This document shows, in pieces, positions 54,280-64,000 of a stretch of 64,000 bases of DNA. The position numbers and the translations under genes are program-made. Numbering within the stretch: the stretch's first letter is position 1; every line of letters begins with the position of its first letter. Source of the DNA: Arctopsyche grandis (Eukaryota > Arthropoda > Insecta > Trichoptera > Hydropsychidae); the NCBI RefSeq assembly GCF_051622035.1, contig NC_135365.1:28458001-28522000 (forward strand), given 5' to 3'. The notes under the pieces are model-generated. The model saw nothing but the letters and a program-made list of their open reading frames with translations, searched no databases and was not told the DNA's origin.

Positions 54280-54627
54280 TTGCAAACTTTTTTTTCAACA
54301 CTGCCTGATCTCGAAGCGGAAGCAGTCCGAATAGAAGAAGTCGCCTATTCATTGTACCTACTGGTCAAAGATGCACGCGGAAGCTGCTTACTCGATTGCG
54401 TAACTGCGATAATCTCTCAAATGGAAGAAGAAGTAGAAAAAATAGACAATAGATCCGACACTATCGCACTTTGCAATCGACCCAAAGAAGCAGAAGAAGT
54501 AGCGTTATTAGCAAGGAGTGCTCGTTACACTTGTATCTTTCCGCGTATGATACAATCGGAAAGCAATCGACCGGTAGCAATAACAATGCTGGTGTTCCGA
54601 AATCTGGCACTTAAAAATTACAGTTGA
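54280..54627 (+). CDS. Unrecognised open frame, 115 codons
   Basis: An open frame with acidic and hydrophobic character: LEAEAVRIEEVAYSLYLLV, CLLDCVTAIISQMEEEVEKI, RPKEAEEVALLARSARY. It is longer than most chance frames in this AT-rich region. Related words (AGACAATAG, ATCGCACTTTGCAA) also occur in reduced form at ~54115-54165. No family was recognised, and no splice sites or promoter support it. It may be transposon debris or chance. Confidence 0.2.
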   Translation: MQTFFSTLPDLEAEAVRIEEVAYSLYLLVKDARGSCLLDCVTAIISQMEEEVEKIDNRSDTIALCNRPKEAEEVALLARSARYTCIFPRMIQSESNRPVAITMLVFRNLALKNYS

Positions 54628-56124
54628 TTTTAAGTGGTATTGCATCAAAATGGTATTTCAATCAGGTTGCATCCGAATTGCTTCAGAAATAGTCTTAAGA
54701 TGTGTAGAGATTTATAGGCAGACAAGACTGTTGTTGGGTGTATACGTACGTTTATGAGACGCCAGTCTCATATGCTTTCTGCACGTTCGGTCGACCCCCT
54801 ATGGCTCGAGATCCACCGTCACACCTGTCGATTTCCCCCACGTTAATTTCTATATTATTGTGCCTTCTAGCTTCTTCGGCTTTAAATGGAACCAAATTGG
54901 TAGTGTTGCGCAATCCAAGAAAACACCTCTCAAAAATGTTTTGCAAATTCGGATTAGTCATCGTAGTTTGTCTAAAAGGTGGCGCTTCCTAGATCAGAGA
55001 GCCGGTTGTCTTGTCTTGTTTTGGCGCGTGGGACGTTGATATGTCCTTGTCGTGATTCATTAACTAGAATTCTCCTTATCTGTCGACTGCTCGATTCGAT
55101 GACACTCCCGAGTGTTTGGGTCATATCGAATACCCTCTCCGATGTAAAGCGATACTATGCGTGTGTATTTAATTAATCGAGACCCACTACTTTTAAAATT
55201 AAGTTTCAACGCTTCAGGAATTTCGCGGAATGGGCCTCGCATCCGCCACTTCTATTCTTTCCCACGGCTGCCATCCTTAAATATATGTATGTCCGCCATT
55301 TTTTTATTACCCTTGCGTGTAAATTTCCTTAATTGCTTCCCAGGTTTCTTTTTATATGTGTGTCTCGGCTTAGAACTAACTGCCAGTGACATTGAACCGG
55401 TAGCATTCGAGAACGGTACAAACGGGACGTTCTTCTTGTTCTTCTTTTTTTTTGTATCATGTATATTATGCAACGTCATCCTGGGCTAGTTTGTCATATC
55501 AGTGACCCGAAAAGTTTCGGTTCGTCCACCTGCTTCCGCCAACTTCACGTGCTTCACTTGCTTGAAACTCGGGTATTTTTTTTGTTTCGAGTCACTTCCG
55601 CGGTTTAAAAGTGTGTTTATGTGAACATGTCGCGATACGGTTGCACTACTAACAAACCTTGAACCGGTTCGTCACGCTCAAAAACTTTTCTTCTTCTACT
55701 CCTTCTCCTGCCACCTTGTGTATGTGTGTTTTGTCTTTGAGTTTGGATTCGTATGCTTGATTTTCATTTTTATCGAGGCGTTAAATGGGATTCGTTCGAT
55801 TCGATTCGACCTTGTCGTTCATTTACCCAAGACATTTAGCACACTTTCAAGCAAACAAATAAAAATACTAAAAGTGGAAATGTCATTTGTTTTTGAATTT
55901 TTGCATCGACCTCGTCTCTTGACAATTTTATTGTTTGTTCGTCGTAAATTTTTATTTCAATTTGCTTATTTGACTCGATAGATAGGTTACGTGTCTTATT
56001 TAATGATGGAGACTTTTTTTTACTTTCCGTTTGATATCAGCACGGCAGCTTGGGTTTTTAAATTTAGACACTTGACAGAAAAACAAGTATGAAATTGATA
56101 ATCTGGAGATGGACAAAATAAATG

Positions 56125-56225
56125 CTCAAATAGTACCCAGGAGAATGTGGAAGGGTAGGACACGATAACAGAAAAAAACGCGTTGAAGAGGTTCATCCAG
56201 CAGAGGGATGGTGTATGACTGATGA
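56125..56225 (+). pseudogene. Short RTE 3' remnant
   Basis: AGTACCCAGGAGAATGTGG, then GAAGAGGTTCATCCAGCAG and GGATGGTGTATGACTGATGA resemble the WYPRE...EAFIQQWM...C end of the RTE ORF. Strongly decayed. Confidence 0.45.
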
Positions 56226-57200
56226 ATCATCAGTGATAATGTGTAAAAAAGCGTGACTAACCTTTTGACAGGTTCGTTTTATCAAAAAGGTGCTTCCAAA
56301 AGATGGTTGAAAGTTTGTAGGAGATGGATGGTGCATGGATTATCATATAATAACTGCTTTTGGTTAATCTTGCTTTCTTATCTTTTCCTTTTTAGTGTAC
56401 CAAAAAAGTTTTTACCTGAACTTGTGACTCAAGCTTGTACTATGAGTATTAAAATTTCCCGAGACTGCATAGTACTATGCCACAATAGTGTTGTAATCCT
56501 GTCACAGTATCAATTTTCAATAGCAGTAAAGTTCAAACGAAACACGCCATTATGTCCAGTATAAATGCGTAAACTGTTTCAAGTTGACGTTGCGTCACAG
56601 CCCCAGCCCCCCCAGCTCTCGTTTGTTTACAAGATTACAATGTAATGCGTCGTGTAATGTAATATTGTGAAGGTATTCCTTTTTTTTAGTGTCACGTGAA
56701 GTAATAATTCGCTTTTCGTCCGTGGGTGGATATTGACCTTATGTCGGTCTCGTTTGGAGACACTTTTGTGATGGGATATATCTGTCGTCGTTGTCGTTTC
56801 GCAATGGAGCGTGTTCCAAATAAGAGAAGTGCATGTGAAATATCAAGCGTATTCATTAGGTTACATTTGCATGCATACGTTGTTAACGTTACGTGTTACG
56901 CTACCCCCTTCCTATGTGCTCTCGTCGCATTGTGAAGTTTTTCGCTTCATTACACAGTGTTGAAGTGAAAACTTCCTTTCGTTCGGTAGAGTGGATTTGA
57001 TTTATACGGCTGAACGTGTTACGAAACGTTGCATCCCGCCGACTACTTTACGTCGTAGACGATGAAAAAGCGCACGTGGTTCCTTCTTTCCCTTCATTGA
57101 TCGCAAATTGTCTTTTTCTCACATCCGATTTTGCGTAATGAAGTTTCACTTCTGTTGTGAGTTGATTTTGTAAAATTATTCCTACTCAAAAATTATCATT

Positions 57201-57323
57201 TCGAGTGTAGCTGCACTCGAATTCGAGTGCAGCTACACTCGAATTCGGTTTGGGGAACACCCACTGTCACAGCTTGGAGCTAAGGGCGTGACGTTCCATA
57301 CTATACAGTGTGTTTTCGCCCTT
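57201..57323. mobile_element. AGGGCGAAAACACAC-family terminus with a perfect 42-bp palindrome
   Basis: Reading inward from 57323: AAGGGCGAAAACACACTG, then GTGACAGTGGGTGTTCCCCA and AACCGAATTCGAGTG. At 57201-57242 a 42-bp perfect palindrome is built from TCGAGTGTAGCTGCACTCGA and its complement meeting at GAATTC. This end mirrors the one at 50015. Confidence 0.75.
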
Positions 57324-59144
57324 GAAGTCTTTCAAATTTGATTCGTTAAAGACCGCATGCTTAGGACTTTGTGAGCTAATTTTATTGAAATTCAAAATGG
57401 CTTTAATAATTTTTGTTTTTGTACTTATACATCTGTGTAAATCTACAGTTTTTTTTATTTAGATTCTTCACATTCGATATGCCATTTCAGATGGTTTTCG
57501 GAAATAGTTATATAAATAATTTTTTTCTAACTTTTACCTACCTGAGTAACGCCACTCAATTCAGTTAGTCAATGGTAATATAAGCACGTATAATCTTGAT
57601 CTTGATCATCTTGAGTTGCTTCTATAAGCTCTTTGTTATTATGATTTTTACTCGCTTGGGACCAAACTCCAAACGTGTGGGTAGTTTAGTACTTAGTGGA
57701 TAAACAGCCCACCAGATTGAAACATCCTAAATTGCAAAACAATTGAAGTTGGCGATGATGATGCTGTGGCCAAATTCGCAAATACTCGCGGATGATCCAA
57801 CGGTCGCTTTGACCGTTAACGGATTTTTTCCCCTCGTCAAGGTCACATCGCGTGCGAGTCATCAATGCGTCAACGGACATTTTCCGTTTTAAACGTCCCA
57901 AAAAATTGACGAAATTCGCCATAATTACGTAGCAATTCGACGTATGGACCGTTACCGCTCTCCGTAACTAGCTCCCCCTGCTTTTGATTTTGTTGTTTTG
58001 TAATTTGCGACACATTACGCAACTCGGAGTCACGTTTGTAATATTACGTTAGTTTCTCTGATGGCAATCATCGCCGGTTCTTCTGTCCACTCGATTGGCT
58101 CTCAACGAAATGAAACTTGGGTCACTTGTCTCGCCTGTCCCGTTCCGGCCTCTCCTTAGCCATCCGCTCGAGCTGGTTTCCCCTTCGTCTTCTTCTTCTT
58201 CTGCTGCTTCTTCTTCTGGTCTTGTGGTCGATGGCCACCCATTCATCGGTGTGATACGAGTTTTATATTAGTCGTTATAACGGTTCTTCTCGCCTCGAAA
58301 GTGATGCTCTCGATCGGAGAAGATACCACTAACTTGTTCCAAAACCGATTTTCAAAACTCGAATCCTTCGATTCAAAAACGGCGAACGTCGCATGCCGTA
58401 TACATTTCCGGTGGCAAAAGTGTATGTAACGTCTCAAAATATCCTGTTATATACCCGAGCGAATGGAGGTTTTTGACCTAAGGTCCTTCCTGTGACTCAA
58501 CAGTCGAAAATAAGTACGATACGAATTAATATTGAAAGCATATGTTCGTTTTGGTCATTTGTAAGGGGGGTCGAGACTAGTCATAATAATACCCAAATTA
58601 CAATCTCATCGTTGGATTTTTTCATTCCATTGTTTCAAAAATTCTGCTTTTAATTCGGGGAGATGTTTTACAATGTGTTTACGCATACTTCAGGTGAGAT
58701 AAGATAACCGGCATCTCAATTTTTATAACACTACCTACCGGTGCCTCTGGACCGACGATCTCTTTCATATCTCCTCGGTTGTAATCAGGGGGGATTTCCA
58801 ATTATGCACGTTCAATAAATATTTGTATGTTTCACGGCAATCTTGTGTATCTTTGAGTTTTTGACAATTCTTGGAGGTTTAGAGTTTGCCTACTGCAACT
58901 TATACTGAAATGAAATATATGTAGATGTGTATTGAGAGATATTTCGATTGGTTTCTCTTTGAAATGGGAATTTATGTCGACCTCCATGGAATGTAGTGTT
59001 TTGAAGTTGTACGTATTTGGATCTTCTTGTCGCGCTTAATTACTTCCCTGTTTTAAAACTGTGCTCGGTGTTAGGCGATGATGCTTTGGATTTTTTGTGC
59101 CTACTCTGTTCACAATGTGCTTTGAGATGACAACTGAGAAAATG
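57324..59144. other. No gene recognised
   Basis: Moderately GC-rich around 57700-58450 with a CTTCTT-rich patch (58180-58220), whose minus-strand Glu-rich frame is compositional. No domain recognised. Confidence 0.4.
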
Positions 59145-59490
59145 AGGGCGAAAACACACTGAGTGGTACGTGGCACGTGTTTATTTTAGATAATTTTAAA
59201 CATGCGAAAAAAACACAGTACCTCTAGCCCATATACTATGTACATGGTACATAGTCCCAAAAATCACCCTCTGGAGTGTTTTTGGTGATATTTTATCCTT
59301 GCTTGACAGTGATCGATAACGGTGAATTCCATATTTGAAGAAATGTAAAGTTGTTTCATTTCGGTTGCATATGGATAAGTATACACGTGCGAGCCCCCAA
59401 ACATATGCCCCATCTTGGGGTTCACCCGAATTTAATCTGGGGAACCCCAAAAGACGTGACGTCCCGTACCACTCGGTGTGTTTTCGCCCT
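59145..59490. mobile_element. MITE with AGGGCGAAAACACAC inverted ends (complete copy)
   Basis: AGGGCGAAAACACACTGAG and, reversed from the right end, AGGGCGAAAACACACCGAG, extend to GTGGTACG on both sides (~27-bp inverted repeats). It is 346 bp. The interior holds AAAATCACCCTCTGGAGTG and TTGACAGTGATCGATAACGG, shared with other copies. Flanks AGAAAATG and AAGAATTG agree at 5 of 8 bases. This copy defines the family. Confidence 0.85.
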
Positions 59491-59887
59491 AAGAATTGTC
59501 ATTCAATATGTCTTCCTTAATACTTTTTCAGACCAACACTCTTGATCTATCTAGCTTCCTTCCGAATTTTCTTGGATACTATTATATTTAGCATCTCACT
59601 TGTCCATCTCCCGTCTGATCTTCTACCCATTTTCATTATAATACCTTAGCTAGTTCTAGCTTGCACTTTTTAACATACCACTCATTTTTTTACCCGTTGA
59701 TATATCAACGAGTGGTTTTTTAATGGAATGTACCAGTGAGGTTAGGCTCATTGATGCGTCGAATAAAAAACCTCATCAAAATCGGTGAATTAAGAAAGTT
59801 CGGTGAATCAAATGGGCATAAGCGCCTTCGTGAGTGTGAATTCTATCTTCTGTCACAATTGCCATTCATTTTTTCCTCATATACATA

Positions 59888-60312
59888 TATGTGTTTTGCC
59901 AGTGATGACGTATGGATGTGAAACTTGGATATTGAAGGCCAAGATGCTACACAAAGTCCAATGCACTCAAATAAGTGTGGAACGATGTATGATCGGCACA
60001 ACGAGGAAAGATAGGAAGCGGAATACGTGGGGGAGAAGTATAACAAGGGCAGTGGACATGGTGGATAGAGTAAAGAGATTGAAATGGCCACGTGGCTAGA
60101 ATAATGATGAAAGATGGACAGAAGAAGTACTAGAATGGTACCCGAGAGAATGCAAAAGGGTGAAAGGAAGACCAGAGGGAAGATATGTAGACGAAATTAG
60201 GAAAATGTGTGGTTTGAGATGGATGAGAGTTGCGCAAAACAGAGACGAGTGTAAGCATGTTGGAGAGGCCTTTATCCAGCAGTGAATGGCGAAGGGCTGT
60301 AGATGATGATTT
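59888..60312 (+). pseudogene. Decayed RTE 3' fragment
   Basis: Begins at FASDDVWM-like sequence, with VLPVMTYGCETWILKAKML, then VERCMIGTTRKDRKRNTWGR and RVKRLKWPRG. A small deletion removes the AGHVARR stretch, and EAFIQQ*MAKGCR follows with an in-frame stop. The 3' end TGTAGATGATGATTTG suggests a TGA-type tail for this RTE family rather than (TA)n. Confidence 0.8.
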
Positions 60313-62939
60313 GTTGATGATATATGTACGTTTATCAAACAAGAATTGTATTTAAAGCAACATTCAAGTTTCGCACCCAGACATTATTACATACAATAAT
60401 AATTCGTTGATTTAATAGCATTCATCATTCATCTTGATTTATATGCTGAGTATGGTGACGATATGGTGTATTCATAACCACTTTGGATTGTTTCATCTCA
60501 GTTTGTCTCGTCCAAATAAACTGTCAAGTAGATCTAAATTGGTAGTTAGGATCAAAAATACTGTACAAACACTCCGTGTTTGCTTAGTGTGAACAAAAAT
60601 CTCCAATATAAACAGCGGTTACTTTTACACGAAGGGGCTCGTCAATCATTATGGTCTTGAATTTTTTTTTTTGATCGCTTTAAATTCCTTCTCCCTGGAA
60701 ATTGTACACACTGCCTAGGACACGTTCTGAAACGTTAGGGGAGAGTTCGTCTCGTCCCAATTTAGTCGGATGTCCCACTAAATTTAGAGGTGGCAGCTGC
60801 CACTGAATCATCCGTATCCGGACTCTGGCACACCCCTTGAGTATATAAATCAACGGTCTGTAGGACGAAAATTTTTCATGTTCAGCAATCAACGATCATT
60901 TCAGACCATAAAGTTTATCTAGATAATAAAAAAAACTAAACGAGTCTATTCTGTTGCACTTGATTTATGTCGCATTGTTTTTGGGTACATGCGTTATACA
61001 TTCCGTGGTGCGTGGATCGATATTACGCAATCGCTGCTTTCTATCTTCCTTTTTCGGTAATTTATTACGATGGATATTGAGATCACGTTATGTTATGGTA
61101 TATGTATGTATATATTTTATTGCCGATTGTCTCGAGAATGAATTTTCATTAGAAATTGGAGATTTTTTTTTGTTGTTTGGGTTCTGCAATCCGAGATTTG
61201 CGGTTTTATGTGCACGTTTTGTAACATTGTGAAGTTTTGGTCTTCTGGGGGACGACGACATCACACTCGGGCGAAATTGCGATGATTCAAAAGTGAAAGT
61301 TTTATTATTGCGACTTTGTTGGACGGGCGAAAGCGCTTTTTATATGTGTTTATCTTACACCCAATTCGTGAAGTTACTCATTTCATGAAATTGTAAAATA
61401 TGTGTGTATGTATGGACTATGCCGATTTTGCAAATCAGTCAGAAGGGAGTTGAGGGTTTTGCCCTTCGCTGTTGCAACGGTCGATTTATGACCGGTCGAT
61501 GGTTTAAATTTCAGTCGTGATCAGCTCGAAGGTCTGTATGGTCTGCCTGCGTACCTGCCTGGCTGCCTTTTTACCTAATAGACGATGTGGTCTAATTGCT
61601 GGGTCGGTAGAACCTCGTCTATCTATCGCCTTTCTAAACTCGTTCCAGTACCCTGACGCTTGTAACAAACCTAATAGATCTCTAACAAGCAATCTTTGGT
61701 TTTATTTTTCATCCCTCTAGTATAGTTTGCTCTGTACTCCAGGTCTTCAATATCTGATTGGTTCCGAGAGACCGACCGTATTTAATAAGTATGCTCATTT
61801 CAGCTTAAGAGGTACAAACAGTTAAATTCAGGATGCTATTATTGGAGGGACACGTGATAAGTGTGCCAATGAGACTCGTTAAGCGCTTTTTGATACTCCA
61901 ACATACACTCGACCCAATCATGCCAAATTAATCATTTATGCATGCACTCTTTCGGCGGGTCAGACTAGTCGTATTTTAACTATTTTCGTCGATAAATAAT
62001 ATACGGGTTGGTATTACTTATTTCCTTTCTATAATATCGTTCAAAAGTCAAGGTATACTGCCCAACTCAGTGCTCTATACTAAATTTTCAAAAAATAGTC
62101 ATTCACATTATATTATAAACCCCTATCCAAGACATGTCACACTCTAGTCTCTAGTCATCGATTCGACTAAAGAATGGATTTCCACGAATCAAAGCCACAG
62201 TTTTTGCCTTACATAGGATCAACAAATTTGTTCAAGATACCCCAACTTAAAACTTCAGCAGATTTTGGAATGTACCATCTCACAGTAAACCTTAGCCGGT
62301 TAAAGGTCTAGGTCTAGGATAAATTTCGTAGCAAGCAACTTACCACTCTTGTTTATGGCAGTCGAGCAACTTATCGCTGCATCAATTGCTCTGTGAGTGT
62401 TTAGGCGATTGCAGTCTTGTGCATATTTCGTCTCGCAGCATCACATCCTGCAGGCCTGTCGACATCCTGAATTGGATGAAACAATCGTTCGTATTTAGAA
62501 GACCAACGAACGGTCTAGACGCGATCCGGTGGGAGTTTCAGCCTGTCGACACGAGACTAGAGCAATTTGCGAAGAGTGATGATCGTCGACGGGAATTAAT
62601 AATAACGACCGTTACTATCGCCATTAATATTCCGCAGGAGGAGGTGGAGGTTTAAAAAAATATATAAATGGCAACATACAAAGATCGACCGCTGCGAAAA
62701 TGCGATTTGCATTGATTGCCCCGTCGCCGAATCGAGAGCACATTTATTATCTGAGCCGCAATCTAATCGGAGATCGGCTGACAGTGCAATCCGGAGTTTC
62801 GGCTAAAAGTAAATTACGAAATTGCATCGCAATCGAAGTCGTCGCTATGTGACACGACGCAAAAAAAACCCGATAGTAAATAATGGTGACAATGATACAC
62901 GATCGGATTTGCAAAGATAAAAATAAGACTTAAAAACAA
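60313..62939. other. No gene recognised
   Basis: Mixed-composition DNA. The 89-codon frame at 62386-62655 has no recognisable motif and no splice context. No repeat family identified. Confidence 0.4.
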
Positions 62940-63042
62940 GCAGGATTAAAATAAGATAAAAATAAGGTTAAAATAAGATAAAAATAAGATCAGATATCTG
63001 ATATTCTATTGATAAAATCAGATATCTGATATTCTATAGAAA
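62940..63042. repeat. Short tandem repeats with ATCAGATATCTGAT palindromes
   Basis: AAAATAAGATAAAAATAAGG-type units repeat to ~62990, followed by two copies of ATCAGATATCTGATATTCTA (62990-63040), each containing the palindrome ATCAGATATCTGAT. Confidence 0.75.
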
Positions 63043-63059
63043 CGTCGAAATTTTTCATT

Positions 63060-63792
63060 CATTTATTTATAGTTTTGGACCATTGTGGCAAAACAGGAAA
63101 AACCTAATGAGGCGCAATCGTCTACATATGTAAAAGCCCACTTTAAAGGCCAATGAATTCGACCAAAAAAGTCCTCTACATGAGGCAACATTCCCCACCC
63201 CCAACGAACACAGTCTGAGAGATCCTCTCGTATCAGAAACATTGGAACTGTTTCAATAAAAATCAGATAAATTCGCAAAATCTGATCGACCTGGAGTCAC
63301 TTATCCAAGGTCTAGCCAGCAGCAAAAAAAAAGGAAAACGATAAAAAATATCAAATAAACAGAATAAAAAGTAGGGAACGTTTTGCATCCGCAGTTAACA
63401 CCAATACATATATAAAAACCAGCCGTAAATACAAAACATCCCTGCAAAGCCCAAACGGAATAGATCTCAATTCCAGTCATACATCACACCCGATTATGAA
63501 AATAATGATGAGCGCAGGCTATCAGGAGCCATCTGATAAAGCACTGTGCGGGCAGGAGGTACAACCATCAAATTATCTTTACCACGCACATAATTATTAC
63601 GGACATAAAGTCACAACTGTTCCAGCATGTTGTATTACCATGTAGAAGCTTTAAAGAATGGGAAGTTTCTCCGAAAATGAAGGGAATTATGCCCAAGAAT
63701 GTCCAAAAGGAAAGTAATACGATGGAGATATGGGCAGTGCCCATTTTACTCTTTCTTATATAGTAAACGAATACATACATGCTTTTTGCTGA
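63060..63792 (-). mobile_element. Decayed CR1-like LINE copy with nested SINE
   Basis: The minus strand shows the hairpin region (CCATTGTGGC near 63080 on +), then, after a SINE-like insert at ~63137-63325, LINE ORF2 sequence with many substitutions: segments equivalent to the RG.....LMVVP stretch (~63560), GLYVPNNY (~63605), LLRGNT (~63640), GMLGYNS (~63690) and KEYGYYPYLY (~63735). No frame remains. Confidence 0.75.
63137..63325 (-). repeat. SINE body nested in LINE copy
   Basis: Minus strand: GCTGCTGGCTAGACCTTGGA, CTCCAGGTCGATCAGATTTT, then GAGAGGATCTCTCAGACTGT, CGTTGGGGGTGGGGAATG and CCTCATGTAGAGGAC. The first part matches the SINE at 21.5 kb, the last part the piece at 13.65 kb, so the family has a longer 3' body than the other copies show. 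Confidence 0.55.
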
Positions 63793-64000
63793 TATAAAAA
63801 CTAAAGCTCTTTTATTATTTATCTTATTGACTATTCACACTGGTGTTTAGTCAATACGAACTTTGACAGTGTGTGTATAATTTTTAAATAAACATCGCTC
63901 GTTGATTAGCAGTCGTTTGCAAGATGGACAGTTGCAAAATCTTTTCCGTGTCGTTAACGGCTGTTTTCGATCGTTTTTCTGCCCAACGCGAATTATATAT

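Larger units (their letters stand above)
51431..57200. other. No secure gene; candidate intron or intergenic
   Basis: Short frames only. GACTTTGTTGCGCGACC (53305) and GCAACAAAGTCACTCGCGAG (53633) are partly complementary and may be the ends of a small DNA transposon. Otherwise no supported feature except the RTE remnant at 56.1 kb. Confidence 0.4.

Noticed and set aside
58049-58246. Glu-rich minus-strand frame
   Set aside because: Produced by a CTTCTT-rich patch; no other coding evidence.

Overview
This is eukaryotic DNA, almost certainly from an insect. It is AT-rich, has GT-AG introns and animal housekeeping and signalling genes, and is packed with old transposon copies. Moth-like features (CR1/Jockey and RTE non-LTR elements, many short hAT-like MITEs, frequent CATA/TATG runs) suggest Lepidoptera, but that placement is inference.

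Three genes are well supported. (1) The 3' half of a HECW-type HECT E3 ubiquitin ligase lies on + in five exons (20171-24638); it holds the whole HECT domain with its catalytic Cys, and the upstream exons were not found here. (2) A SERBP1/vig-type RGG RNA-binding protein lies on - as one uninterrupted reading frame (29316-27883), tail to tail with HECW, with a CpG-rich 5' region. (3) A four-exon RNA polymerase III subunit, RPC9/CRCP, lies on + (31468-32460). Three isolated candidate first coding exons are also listed: a signal-peptide-like exon at 8806, an unidentified exon at 26578, and a probable N-terminus of a Drak-like kinase at 45382 in a CpG-rich promoter region.

Layout: 1-20 kb has no secure gene and is a mosaic of SINEs, MITEs, hAT-like elements, an unclassified 'CCCGGCTTCGCTCGG' repeat family and a ~500-bp fold-back palindrome. 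20-32.5 kb is the gene-dense core. 32.5-36 kb is a nearly complete but broken non-LTR retrotransposon (-), whose 3' end begins only ~13 bases after the CRCP stop codon. 37.6-40.3 kb is an RTE element with an internal deletion, enclosed by (TA)n tracts of 884 and ~168 bp. 40.4-44.8 kb holds two hAT-like elements, one carrying a triple inverted repeat and the other split by a LINE copy. 45-64 kb is the probable first exon of a kinase gene followed by a repeat-rich intron or intergenic region.

The genes are unrelated in function and do not form a pathway. The most unusual content is structural: nested transposons, large palindromes, a transposon that probably supplies a host polyadenylation signal, and several repeat families with recognisable ends that I could not assign to a named group.
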